This document shows positions 9,660 through 20,585 of a stretch of DNA of 28,000 nucleotides, piece after piece (within the stretch, counting starts at the first letter, position 1; the number at the start of each line of letters is the position of its first letter). The translations under genes were made by a program, and so were the position numbers. The stretch covers positions 1 through 28,000 of the forward strand of contig KV425697.1 of the NCBI GenBank assembly GCA_001632425.1. Direction: 5' to 3'. This DNA is from Neolentinus lepideus HHB14362 ss-1. Its lineage: Eukaryota > Basidiomycota > Agaricomycetes > Gloeophyllales > Gloeophyllaceae. Under the pieces are notes generated by a model. That model made no database searches and was not told the origin of the DNA. It saw only the letters and a list, made by a program, of their open reading frames with translations.

Positions 9660-10355
9660 CTAAAGCGAGCAGTCAGCTTTCCATCTGTCAACCAGAAATG
9701 CATTGCACGAACTTTGTGCACAGCCATCGTCTGGGAAGGCGTACTGGTCAGGGTCCGCCTTGTGGTAGAAGTTAGAGCGCGCTCTTGGTCCTCCCTATGG
9801 AACGAGTCGGGCGAGAGCACGAGTAGCTTGCAAAACGTCATAGCAATGGAACTCACGCAAGCGCAGTTTTACGCAAGAGTGGAGTCGGAATTGCAATCAT
9901 TCGCTCCCGGACGACCAGATGCCGAGGCGCAACAGGGAGTATAGCAGGAGCCATCAAGATCTAAGTGGGCAGCCGCTTTTGATAGTGCTGCATCACATAC
10001 AGAGATAAAGAGAGAAACATCCTCTAGATTATCACTTATTCTATGTACCATTGCAGGGCAATTCCTGTCACCTGTGCTCACTAGCGCGATGGTCGTCAGC
10101 TGGTAGTCGGTCATCAATACAAGCAAGGTGCTCGTACCCTGTTGCAGCCGTACAATGGAGAAATGTCGTACATTTCCCAAAACTCGGAATATAATAGAAG
10201 CTGGTCGCATCGGTTACGGCTATACAGTCGCGTGTATCGATCCCACAGAAAATCCTGCCAACGTGACTCCCGAATATTGCGAGACTCGCGGACGGTTCCG
10301 TGCAAGGTCCTTGGTAGTATGGTGAGGAGTATATGTCACAAGTTATCCGAAGGGG
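9660..10355 (-). other. Unresolved cysteine-rich coding region, possibly a small secreted protein or its relic
   Basis: Three minus-strand segments look protein-like but lie in different frames. The first, 10355-10068, is a 95-codon start-less run with seven cysteines, including FCGIDTRDC, FGKCTTFLHC and EHLAC. The second is an open frame starting with ATG at 10210 and ending at 9869, with cysteines in SCYTPCCASAS and NDCNSD. The third, 9794-9660, follows a catag acceptor, includes SNFYHKADPDQYAFPDDGC and stops at TAG 9660-9662. The cysteine spacing of the first vaguely recalls chitin-binding-type modules, but I would not assign it. A good TATA box lies upstream at 10404-10412. I could not find one splice pattern with a start codon that joins all three, so this may be a decayed gene or one whose first exon I missed. 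Confidence 0.35.
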
Positions 10356-10403
10356 CTAATTCGTTGACGGTGAAAGCTAGATGAACGGCAGGCTGCTGGA
10401 TAC

Positions 10404-10412
10404 CTTTATATA
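10404..10412 (-). promoter_or_regulatory. TATA box for the minus-strand region at 9660-10355
   Basis: The minus strand reads TATATAAAG. It is the best TATA match in the stretch and supports transcription toward 10355. The next minus-strand ATG is at 10210. Confidence 0.4.
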
Positions 10413-10619
10413 CCGTATACCCAGATCATCTTTCGGGAGACAAAGCGAAGAGGTCGGTTGTGATCAGAGTGCCAGCTGCAGAGTCAAAGCATGCACCAGC
10501 TAAGTCTTGGTAGAGCGGTCACATAGGATCATTCACCGAGGCGTAGCGGATGGATGGCTTTAGACACGGACCCTTTTATGGTCGAAGTAGGGTGTATTGA
10601 TACACAGTGTCTTGACTAG

Positions 10620-11921
10620 TTACTGAGAGAATCTGCGGGACAAACTCATTGCCGCAATCTTTTTCACCTCGTCCTGGGTCAACCCTAGCCCGAGTGGGGG
10701 TTTGGCCAGAAGGAGTGCGTATTCGGCTGTCAAATTCGTGCGGAAGGGAAGCTGGTCATCGGTCTGTCATTGAAAGTAGCAGTCAGAGACAGTCAGAAAA
10801 AGCGAATACCTGAGAGCAGTGTTAGCGAATAAACGTACGCATATCGCAATTGCATGATTTCTCTCTAGATAAAAGCGGATATGGTGGTCCTCGAGTGACT
10901 GCACCGTTTTGCACCTTCGTAACGTAGGTCAATGCCACTGGGCGGAAAGAGATTAGAAACGAGCGCACAAAAGGTTACTTGTCAGGCAGATTTCGACCGC
11001 AATGTCCTTCTCAAACACAATCCTCATAGCCTCTTGATCAAGAAATGTGGCATGTCCCAGCCTAGAAGGGGCAAATGCACGAAGTAGATCATCTGTCTCC
11101 GAGGCAGGATTGTCAGCAGTCTGTAGCAATATGATTGATCAGCACGCAGAGCCAGCGCAGAAAAGCGCTTGTTGTCATTCTATTCTTACTTCAGCTATAT
11201 GAACTGTCACACCGAGTCCACAGGACTTAGCCTTTTGAAAGTGTTTGACAAAGCGTTGTAGATCCCCAGCCTAAAGAATGTGTGAAAGTGGGAGTGAAAA
11301 GTGAATCGTCAATCCCTAAATACTCACGAGCGGGTCTCCGCATAAGTCGATTCCTACGACCCTCCGTCTTTGCTGCTTAAGGGTGATGGCTAGATTGACG
11401 CACTCTTCCGCGATCGCTTCGTCCATGCGCCGATCAATGCTGACTATCAAGGCAGCCTGGCCTGCGGGATATCTTTCAACTTCTCCTAGCACGGCCTGCA
11501 AGTAGCCATGTCTATCCATCAAGTCAGTCGCTCGAGGGGTGGATCTGAGTTCCATATAGGTACACTGCGGAGATGAGCCATCTAGAAAAGACTCTAGAAC
11601 GGCACGAGCAGCTTTGGCTACAGTGGCGGGGGACGACGTCAACGCGTATATTGCAGGGAACAATCCAAAGAAGTCGTGAATTTCGTTCAGTACCACTCCC
11701 TTCGTGAGATTCTCAACCCCTTTTTGCACGACGCCCGATACGGGGATTAAATCGGATGAATGCGCTGAGATATAGTCCCGAGCCATCTCTTGCAACACGT
11801 CAAGAGGAATAGACCCATTCAAATGAGCATGAAGTTCAGCCTTGGGTAGGCCCTGCAAGAAAGTCAACTGGGCATCGCTCAAGCTTGAAAGAGCTTCGGA
11901 AGCATAAGAAGAAAGCGACAT
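10620..11921 (-). CDS. ADAL: Adenosine deaminase-like protein (ADAL; N6-methyl-AMP deaminase family)
   Basis: Five exons: 11921-11328, 11270-11190, 11120-10969, 10914-10839, 10763-10620, giving 348 residues, the usual family length. ADAL-type enzymes deaminate N6-methyl-AMP or related purines in the cytosol; the ADA-fold zinc site is complete. It shows H31 and H33 in LHAHLNGS, GIDLCGDP near residue 190, VHIAE with H222 and catalytic E225, RLGHAT, and TDD at 302-304. The downstream EYALLLAKPPLGLGL is typical of fungal members. The intron at 10915-10968 uses an AAG acceptor; an earlier cccag acceptor inside it would shift frame and reach TAG before the exon ends. Only the AAG choice yields SNLLCKTVQSLEDHH, which matches the family. 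The start at 11921 is the first ATG in frame. True substrate (adenosine or N6-methyl-AMP) is inferred from subfamily only. Confidence 0.9.
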
Positions 11922-12743
11922 GATTGCTGCGACGCGCAAGACCGCGTTAGCCTTGGATTAATGTAGCGCTGGTGTCGCTATCAAGACAACCGTACGTACA
12001 TCCTTTGCACACGGGTCTGCTTGGTGGCTTCGTTATGCGTCCCTACAAAAAGGCCAGATCTTATATGCATCAATATCTCTGATTCAGTGGGATTCGGCAC
12101 CGGACAGAATAATAATGAAACAGACGCCCAGAGAGGTAAGGAGCTTTTGTACGACACTCCACGTACGCACCTTCAGGTACTTAGCTCGAAGGATTCCAAA
12201 CGCGTGGGCGTCTGCACGTTCACCCAAAGCGAAGACCAGGATTTGTGTCTGACTGGACGCTAACTTACTCACGTGATGAGGACGGGAGACCTGTGGCGTT
12301 GCAGCGCCGTAAGAGGCAGAACATGGACAAACAAGTGACGGATGGTTTGGTATTCCCATGCATTCAGTTCTCAAGATTTTCGCGCAAAGATCTCCCTCAA
12401 GTCAATGGCACCTACGCCTTTCCCTTTATCCAGATTCCAAGGAGACCAGATCTAGAGCTGTAAACGGTATACATGGGGAAGTCCATCCGGTCGCGTTTAA
12501 CGGTCGCGCTTAGCTTTTGGTCATGTTACACCCCCACATTGCGACACAATTTGCAAGGGTCAAATCTACCGCTTTTACTATTCGTACAGCCGAAATTCAC
12601 TACGACAAAGTCTGTTGTAAATGCTACACAGTATAGGGACTCAACACGTCATATAGGAGAATTCATACTTAATATCAACTGTATACCTGACCGAATACAT
12701 GGACGGATGAGTAGGAATGAGACTGACATCAGGATGAGCGAGT
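11922..12743. other. Intergenic region upstream of ADAL
   Basis: The region holds the ADAL promoter and the 3' flank of the glycosidase gene. Open runs at 12021-12463 (+) and 12084-12374 (-) overlap each other and resemble nothing known. No structured repeat was seen apart from two copies of ggtcgcg near 12489 and 12502. Confidence 0.4.
12061..12066 (-). promoter_or_regulatory. Possible TATA box of the ADAL-like gene
   Basis: The minus strand reads catataag about 140 bases before the ATG at 11921. Spacing is longer than for other genes here, so this is a weak call. Confidence 0.3.
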
Positions 12744-15700
12744 CTATTTCGTCAACTTGGCCAAGATCTTGCTTCCCTCTGAATTACACGTCAGTGAAGG
12801 GCTCATGAATCTTGGAGACCAAGACATACTCTGCGCAATGCTGCCAACACCCCTCTCGATTTGTCGACCCGTACCCTGCCCGGCGACTCTATCGACGGCA
12901 TTTACAGCATACCTGAGAGGTCCCGATGACAAGTATGGCGCATTGGGAGATGTACAGGATGCCGGTGGCGTCGTGTGCGTGTGGTGTTCTTTGGTATATC
13001 GGGGCAGCGTCGCGTCAGTCTGACAGCAGCCTGCTAAAAGAGTAAATCAAGAATCACTTACGCGGCGAAGGTAAATGTGATGGTGGCGGCGCATAATCCG
13101 AAGCAGCGCACGTAGGATCCGCAGGTAATGGCGGGGGTCCATGACCATGCTGAGGACCGAACGATTCGTATCCTTGGTGCGGCCGTTGTTGAGACTGAGT
13201 TCCACCACTCGAATAGTAGTTATTCGAAGACTGAGCCTGGGGAAACATGAAAGTGCTGGTCGAGGGATCATACGACGAGCCTTGTGGAGGAGTCAAGGGC
13301 CGAAACCCCGGCTCATGCATGGGTGCGTGCTCGTGCGATGACGGTCGAGGACGCAGAGGCGGTGGGGCATATTCCGGTTGATAAGAGACACGGTATGAAG
13401 ATGAAGCTGGTGAATGAGGCGACGATGGGACGTTCCATTCAGGTGGGGGCCACTGAGGCTGAGACGAGAGGCTGGGCGCAAAACCAGGATCAACAGATCC
13501 AGGACGAACAGAGCTCGCATGTAGGTCCGGTACCGGTAATGATACTGCAGGCTCTAAGTGTGGACCATTGGCGGAAGGTGACAATGGCCTTGTGGAAGAG
13601 GGAATGGGCGGGCGGGGAGGACTATGCGATATTGAGTGTCGGCTCAGATCCTCTGTTATCTGAGACACTGATGACGTGGAGGTTGGTCGCTTTCCAAAGT
13701 TTACAGGCGGTCTGCTACTTCCGCTCGATGTAGGGCGTGTACCTTGCGGCAATGGAGGTCCTGCAGCTGCCGTGCTTCCGTGATGTTTGTGAACGAACAG
13801 TGGACGGGTGGAAAGCGGAAGCTCGGGTGGGCGGGAGACCTCTTGTAAAGAGGAGCTACCTGCTGCGCTGCTCCCTGCCGCCAAAGAATACGGGGGAGGC
13901 GGGGGTTCATCGTCCACCTTGCTGTCTTGACTCGACATCCAGTTTTGGGAGTTACCAGAGCTCGCCGCAGATGGCCCCTTCTCACCCTCGTCGTACTTCG
14001 GATGGGTGGACCAGTAATCCTGTAGTTCTTTATAAGGGAACGTCTCATGGATCATTCGTTCGCCTCGCAGGCCATCGGCTGCAAGACCGCATATTCGCAT
14101 GTACCTATGTGATCCACGCACGGATAAACAAAGATATATCAAGCAGGTGAGAACAGCATACCAGTCAGAAGGTAGATCGTGGCCATCCTCATCGAGTGCC
14201 ATAAAGCGGAATTTGTCGTGTACCGGCAACTGTTTTTTGTGAGAAACGACAGGCATGTAGGCTGTCCCTTCATCGTACCTTATAAGGGCGTGATCAGATG
14301 GGCGACACATACGAAGAACAATTTGAACTTACTCGTCCCACATAGCACCGTAGATAGTACGAACACCGTGGCGTCTGACGTTCCACAATTGCCTCCACAG
14401 GAACCGTCCGCCATTGCGTTTGATGTCGTTGAAGCCCCATTTTCCTTCGGATAGATTATATCCCTGGAAGCCGCAGATCGACATCAATACACGGAATTGA
14501 GACACGCGGCAGTCTATTTACCGATCCACCAGGAAGTATTACGGGGATGTAGTCGACCTTCTTGTGCCCTTCGTCTGCTCTTTTCTTCAACAACTCGACG
14601 TCGCTCTTGATCTTCTCTTCCGCGAACCTATCTGCGTCGTCCTCGTTCCCATACCTACCAATTGTCCATGGTGATAGAGCATCAAACTCTTCCAACCAAA
14701 GATTCAGAAACTCGGGGTTGGGATCAGCGTCAGACACCGATGTGCGCCAGTGTGCGGGAACACCGCCGAATATGTATGCACCTCCTGGAGTGACAGAGCG
14801 CAAGTAGGACAACACGGAGCGGACCATTGCGGGAGAGTGGTTTCGATCGGAGAAACCGAACCCCCACAGGGCAATCACGGGTTTGCCCTTCTCGCGAAGG
14901 TAGTTGGGACTGTCCAGTATACCCTTGTCCCTGATTAGGTGTACCCAGTCCTGCTTGATAACCGGCTCGATGCGATCCAGCGGGACGCCTGATACATCAT
15001 ACCTGTTACAGAATCAACAAAAACACTACATAAATAGCACCTGAGATACTGCACATTATAGCAAAGACTCTGCCTTCTTTCTCGGCTGCTTCCTTGACTC
15101 GATCGCCTACTTCATCACGCTGCCGTCGGATACCTTCATTTCCGCGTTCGACGTCGCATTGACCTAGGAAACGCTGTAAGAAAGCTCCATCCACCCCGTG
15201 ACGGGCCATCCAGTGAAAGTGTCTGTGAATATATCAATGTCTGAAGATAAGGCAAATGAGGGAAGGAGATCTTGCTGACCTTTGCACTGTCTTTGGATTG
15301 CGTGAGGAAAACAAGAATGCTTGACTTCCGTCCGCATGTTTCAAGCCAGGGGCGGGGTACAACTCAGAGGGAGAGTATTCAGAGATGTCCGGCCACAGAT
15401 CGGTATTAGGGCGGCCGCCGTCTGGTATAGGGTAGTTGAACCAATGAAGCCAGCCATGGTGTCCTACACGTAGTCGTGAAATTCAGTGGTCTGACTCACA
15501 CCAGGTATAGTCAAGTCTCAAACCTGGTCCAACGGGTTCACCGTCTCCCGCACAAGTGAACCTGGTGTAGGATGAGATGAGATGAGGAGTCGTGACGTAA
15601 CGTCAAGTAAAAACACGCACCATCCTTGATATCCTACCATGAACTTGTCCTGAATAGTCGAAGGATCCGCCCTGTACGCACGAGCGCATCTGTCTCATCG

Positions 15701-15764
15701 AAGTTGGAACGCAACAACGCAAGACTAACCTCCTGAGCCTCCTCTCTTCGTACGCGCTCGACAT
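12744..15764 (-). CDS. GH71/GH99-like glycoside hydrolase with long Pro/Ser-rich tail
   Basis: Eleven exons: 15764-15730, 15671-15621, 15561-15524, 15463-15280, 15222-15055, 15002-14522, 14463-14333, 14278-14162, 14104-13062, 12988-12830, 12778-12744, giving 813 residues. Residues 1 to about 440 form a barrel enzyme of the kind labelled xylosidase/arabinosidase. Landmarks are MVGYQGWFTCAGDGEPVG, HHGWLHWFNYPIPDGGRPN, FHWMARHGVDGAFLQRF, VIALWGFGFSDR, and MWDEYDEGT (residues 360-368), placed where GH71/GH99 proteins carry WNEW-like acidic residues. No signal peptide is visible, so it may act inside the cell. Residues about 445-750 are low-complexity Pro/Ser. The last roughly 45 residues form a conserved-looking helix, YAVNAVDRVAGQGTGRQIE, ending KGSKILAKLTK. 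The intron before that end is ambiguous: donor gtaagt at 13061, acceptor at 12989 (73 bases) or 28-31 bases long. Unspliced, the frame stops at 13054. The start was chosen because only this ATG (15762-15764) is in phase with exon 2. Confidence 0.85.
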
Positions 15765-15995
15765 CACGATCTGCACGATAAGCAGTACTATACGCGTGAT
15801 CTTCAGGATAGAGAATGTGGTTTACAGACAAGGCTTGAAGGGGTCTGCGGAACAAGTACTGCTGTGTATGGTCGTTCATCGTGCTTAATCAGGGGGAAAG
15901 CGCACGGTGACGACAGACCGCAGCGTTGATCTATTCTTGATTGCTTGGTCTGCCATATTTCAAGCGTGTACATCTTAGCGTTATAACGCCAGCCC
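15765..15995. promoter_or_regulatory. 231-base divergent promoter region (glycosidase / kinase)
   Basis: The two start codons face away from each other across 231 bases, so the regulatory DNA must be shared or very compact. A perfect 12-base palindrome, gcgttataacgc (15978-15989), lies six bases before the kinase ATG. No clear TATA box was found for either gene. Confidence 0.5.
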
Positions 15996-16821
15996 ATGGA
16001 TGCGATCGTAGCTCAACTAGCCCGATTTCTTGTACAACGCTTGCAGACGTGAGGATATACCCCTCGTTAGCTTGGGACCTGTTATCAATAGTGACCCGAT
16101 ATCGATTCGCAGCATTCCTGCTTCGTCTCGTCTACTAGTCGGCGTATCAGGCATACCAGCTTCAGGAAAATCGACTCTGGCTGAACTTGTAGTGGACCGT
16201 ATCAACAGTATGATAGGAGGAGAAGGAAGCGAAGAAACTGCTGTTTTGGTGGGACTGGATGGATGGCATCTTACTCGAGCACAACTCGATGCATTCCCTG
16301 ACCCAAAGCTAGCTCACGACAGGCGCGGTGCTCACTGGACTTTCGACGGCGACGCTTATGTTGATTTCGTGAAGTCATTGAGGCAGCCCCTTTCCTGGTC
16401 CTCTGTCATCACCGCCCCCTCCTTCGATCATGCTCTGAAGGACCCTACACCCCATGCGGTCTCTATACGCTCCCGCGACCGCATTGTAGTTATCGAGGGC
16501 CTGTATACGTTTCTGTCTATCGAACCTTGGAGACATGCTGGTGAACTGTTGGATGAACGTTGGTTTGTCGACATCAGCGTGGAAGAGGCCACAAGGAGGC
16601 TCGTAAAGAGACACGTCATCAGTGGTGTTGCGAAGGACATGGACGAAGCGACATGGCGTGCGGGTAACAATGATATGCCAAGTTTGTCATGGATATCCCT
16701 TTCGAATTTTAGGCAAGGCTGACTTTCTCTTCTGCAAGACGGGCAGTTCATTATAGATAATATACTAGAACCGACTCGGCGTATAGTCAGCGTCGACGAT
16801 CCGGTATTTACAATTCAATGA
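15996..16821 (+). CDS. P-loop kinase of the uridine kinase/phosphoribulokinase family (YFH7-like)
   Basis: Three exons, 15996-16048, 16092-16681 and 16739-16821, encode 241 residues with consistent phases. The Walker A loop GIPASGKST is at residues 38-46. GLDGWHLTRAQLDAFPDP and AHDRRGAHWTFDGD follow, matching the substrate-binding region of this family, then VVIEGLYTFLS and the lid-like RRLVKRHVISG. Splicing the last intron restores NNDMPNGQFIIDNILEPTRR and a short end; without it the frame stops at 16722. Members phosphorylate nucleosides, pantothenate or sugars; yeast YFH7 itself is poorly characterised and much longer, so substrate is open. The first intron is 43 bases, the shortest that I consider secure in the window. 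The gene is divergent from the glycosidase gene. Confidence 0.88.
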
Positions 16822-17509
16822 AGAACACATGAATGTCGCACACAATCGGTGCAAGGTTCTACCTGTATTGATCGACGATCGAACACTGGATCGATAATTC
16901 GTGGTCCTGAAAGTCTGCGGTCGTCCATTTGGAGCGAAACTGAATTGCCCGAATTTGTTCGGAACGGGTGAGATACTTCTGGTGGGCTGTTATTACATGT
17001 GATAGGTATAGGGGGATCATCCATGTGCACCCGCAGGCATCGAATTGTGCTCTGAAGGGTCGTTCGAGCCGATGCCCGACTTCTGTCTCCATCATCGACT
17101 TCGGTGCATACCCCAGTGTCTACAATGGGTGTCAATGCTGTCTAATCCGACTCGTCATTCGGTCCGTCACCGATGCCATACCTATCAAATTGCACCGCAA
17201 TTCAGTAAGGCAAATATTCTTATTGACAAGGGCCGTGCCATCGACGGAGAGTGCGAGACTTCCAGACGTACTTGAATTGAGGAAATGCCTGACAGGCGGC
17301 AGAACCTTAGGTAAGTAGACACAGCCAATTAGTATTGTTTACGGCGAAGTATTACAATATAGACACTATAGACACCGTCATAAATCAGGATGAGTGGAGA
17401 CAAACATGCGCAAAATAACAATAGTACAAATCCAGACTAAGTATGCTACATCACGAACGGAATTACGATAGTTAGTGCGTCATCTGTCGCTTTGTGCGTC
17501 TACCAGGAA
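16822..17509. other. Convergent intergenic region
   Basis: This lies between the 3' ends of the kinase and zinc-finger genes. Minus-strand open runs at 16859-17095 and plus-strand runs at 16968-17318 overlap and look like chance or decayed sequence. No RNA gene or repeat was recognised. Confidence 0.4.
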
Positions 17510-18984
17510 TCAGCCCATTACTGGTATCTTGAAGACACTCGTGTTTGAGATATCCTTCCCAACTAACCCAGGGCCTGGCAATTTCCCACTCCAACCGTCT
17601 CGATGGTAAGGCGCGGCGTGCGCATTCTCATCGAACGAATTCCTCTCTTCCCATATGCCATTGTAGTATCCCGTCATCACAGGTGGTAGCGGGACGGGTA
17701 CAGATTTTGGATAGTGAGAGAGGTTGAAATTACTGAGGGAAGGGGGAATCCAGTGCGAGGGGGAAGGAGCGCGTCTACGTCTCTTGGGTTTCGCGGCAGC
17801 CATGGATAGGTTCTCGACAGCCATGGATATTTCTGCTTCGCTGGGACTTCTGGTAGAGACTCTCTTGCGAGAGGTAGGATGTGATGCAAGTGTATCTGGA
17901 GAGGCTGTCGACCGCTCGGCGGATGTATATATACTAGGCTGCGATGCCGAAGGAGCTGTTGTGGTTGATTGTGCGGGGAGTGTCACACCGGAGCCGCTGT
18001 CCGCAGTAGAATCAGGCGCGGGGGAATGTGGATCGGACATAGAACCTGATGAAGATCCCTTATTCACTGGCTTCTGGGCGCAGCGCCGAACGTGTCGGTT
18101 GAGGTTGGACAACACGCCAAACCTACGGCCACAGATGTTGCAGGCATGGGCTGTTCCGCTGTTTGTGAGCCGCCGGAAGGAATTCCATACATTAATAACT
18201 ACGTACCCTTCTCACCAGTGTGGACGAGGAGATGCTAGGACGCAAGTTGCGTGTGAGCGAGCTGTGTCCGTTATTGTACTAGCAGCGCGCATCTTACCTT
18301 TCGCAGAGTGCTTGGTCTGTCAAAGCTCTTATGACACATCCAGCACCCATGTTTCTTCACCTTGACCCTGCCACCGCCTGCGCCTGCGCCCTGAGTGGTA
18401 CCGGATTGCCTGACATCCAAGTTGGGCCGTGGAAGATCCGGCTGCACGAGAGCACCTTCCGTAAACCGCGTGTCAAGCAAAGACACAGAAAACGCGGACG
18501 GCGGCACTAGTGATGATGAGGAGATAGGCATTGGGCGTCTGGGGTGCGGAGCTGGAAGGTTCGGCATAGATGGTGACCTATCGTGACTTCTGGGCGGGAT
18601 TGCCATCGACCCAGTGAAGGTAGGGTTTTCTGGTGAAGATGGAGGTAAAACCACCGAGCCTTTATGAAGATTTGACTGGATCTGGGCGTTCCAGGCGAAA
18701 ATTCTATCGTTGAGACCGACCGCCACGGAACGTGGATCGGCCCAGGCATTTATTGTATTTTCCGAATAAGCATGCGAGGTGACCGTATTCGCAAGGTGCG
18801 CTGGAGAGGAAACGAAGTCGGATGGAACAAGCGCTGGTGACAAGTACAGCGCGTGATCCGCCAACTGAGACGATCCATTCAGGAAGCCACAGCCGTTTGC
18901 AATTTGGTACGTGTGCTCGTCAGATGGTCGAGCGATGCAGGTGGCGTAGTGGTGCACATGCGGGGAGAGGAAGGTCGGTGGCAT
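17510..18984 (-). CDS. C2H2 zinc-finger transcription factor
   Basis: Three exons, 18984-18298, 18234-18207 and 18150-17510, encode 451 residues. Two adjacent fingers sit mid-protein: CWMCHKSFDRPSTLRKHLLV (C214, C217, H230, H234), the classical TGEK-type linker, then CNICGRRFGVLSNLNRHVRR (C242, C245, H258) closed by C262, a C2HC variant. The 28-base middle exon carries most of the first finger's second histidine and the linker, so both introns interrupt the DNA-binding unit. The flanks are Ser/Pro/Thr-rich with a basic KPKRRRR cluster that may be a nuclear signal. Such two-finger fungal factors bind promoter DNA, but the targets cannot be read from sequence. The ATG at 18982-18984 is the only upstream start that stays open. 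Confidence 0.87.
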
Positions 18985-19054
18985 TGGCGAGCTAGCTGGA
19001 CGACGGTGGGACAGTGGTAGCAGGAGATCTCGCTGAGCGCCAGCCCCTCGGGGG

Positions 19055-19066
19055 ATTATATATTTT
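19055..19066 (-). promoter_or_regulatory. Possible TATA element and CCCCT motif of the zinc-finger gene
   Basis: The minus strand reads aaaatatataat 71 bases before the ATG at 18984. A CCCCT word (19044-19048), the core of yeast stress-response elements, lies between it and the gene. Function is inferred. Confidence 0.35.
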
Positions 19067-20585
19067 TGCTTCGAACCTAAGACGGTTACCCGTCCAAGGC
19101 AGACTCTGTCATTTCATGTCACTGCCATCGTAATACACCTATCCTGGCCCAGGCTTGGTTGTCGGTATTATTGGACGTCTACTTCTCCCGCGGGGTAGTG
19201 CACCCTGTTGTAGCCAGGTGAGACAACATAGATACCACGGTAGACCGCTCAAACTTGCCTTATACTGCCATCTCGTACACATGGACCAACTGCCCGCGTC
19301 CCACATGTGTTCCTGTCAGTAGAGACGATCCTGTAAATAGACGTAACCCATCGTAGTTCTTCACTGACAGACGAGGTTCGGCCAGGCCAGGTTTTGGCAC
19401 CTGACTCCGCATGAGGCAGTCAGACAAACATAGGAACCCGGCATCTGTAGCGAAGCTAAATCAGAGCCACCAATACGGCACGCCATTTCCTCACTCAGGG
19501 AGTAATTGATCTTGCCGTCGGTCAGATATATACATTGCCTCCTCAAACAGAACGAACGTCAATCGATACAATGGCCGACTGGACAAGGGAAGCCGGAATC
19601 ACTTTGTGCAGTTCGGTTTATAGAGAAGATACGTAAGGCATCCCGAATCTCGGGCGTCTGGTTGAATTTGATCTCACCCTTGTCAAAGGAAAGAAGCACC
19701 TACTAGGATCGTTAGGGCCGTGCTGCCCTTGGAGCTGCTGTGTAAACCAATAGGAACCAGCGCTAGCTAGTCTCAATGGAGGACCTCCACAACCACTAGA
19801 AACCTGAGTGCGCGAATATGTATTAGTACAAATGTGCGTATGCAATAAACGCACCCATAACCGTAGCAACCAGAATATTGGCAGTGACACTCCACAAAAC
19901 GGCGAGGTTTCGTAACTCCCGTCAATGTCGGAATGAAAACTCTTCGTCGGCGGAGTAGGATAATTCTACACCAGCAATTCCGCGGCCACAATAGCAATGA
20001 ATTTTGAGCTTTAGCAAAATGTGCAACATGGTCGACGTCTGCGATGGCCCCCGGTATCTTTCATCATCGGAGAAGAAGCGGACTGTGGCTGGTGCTTTAT
20101 TGAATGAGTCCGCTTCGGTGGCCGTGAACATGATATCTGGCTATATCCGTAAGAGAACCCCTGGATACTAGAGATGGTATTCGCTGGGGTATTGCACGTG
20201 CACTTTTGAACATCGACACAGACAGGCTAAGCACTACGCCGCACTTTGTCTGATTCAGACAGAATGCCTCGCATGGCTTGGCACATCTAAGGCACCATGG
20301 GGTCGGGGTAAGGTCGTGAAAGCTCTGATAGCGTCATCGACCGAAATGGCAGAAGGCACAAACTAGCAAAGAATAGAGTGACGAACGATACCCGGCGAAG
20401 TGGCGCTAATCATAGTCTATGTGTATTGGGCTAAGAAAGAAGACGCCGCACGGAGGTCTAATGTCGGAGGGGTTACGAAGGCGTGCAGGCTGGTGTGGTG
20501 AGTCATAAAAAGTCGCTACTTGGTCGATGTATGTCGCCAAGAAGGTGGCGAGGCGGTGTATACTGTATTGGAGGAAGAGACATGA

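Noticed and set aside
13284..13733. 149-codon plus-strand open frame
   Set aside because: It is the opposite strand of the low-complexity tail exon of the glycosidase, where stops are rare; no motif.
7724..16821. A purine/pyrimidine or nitrogen-salvage gene cluster (amidohydrolase, ADAL, kinase)
   Set aside because: Genes are on mixed strands, interrupted by a glycosidase and an unresolved region, with no shared promoter motif visible; the grouping is more likely coincidence.
17724..18365. 213-codon plus-strand open frame
   Set aside because: Antisense to the zinc-finger gene, whose fingers and splice phases are convincing.
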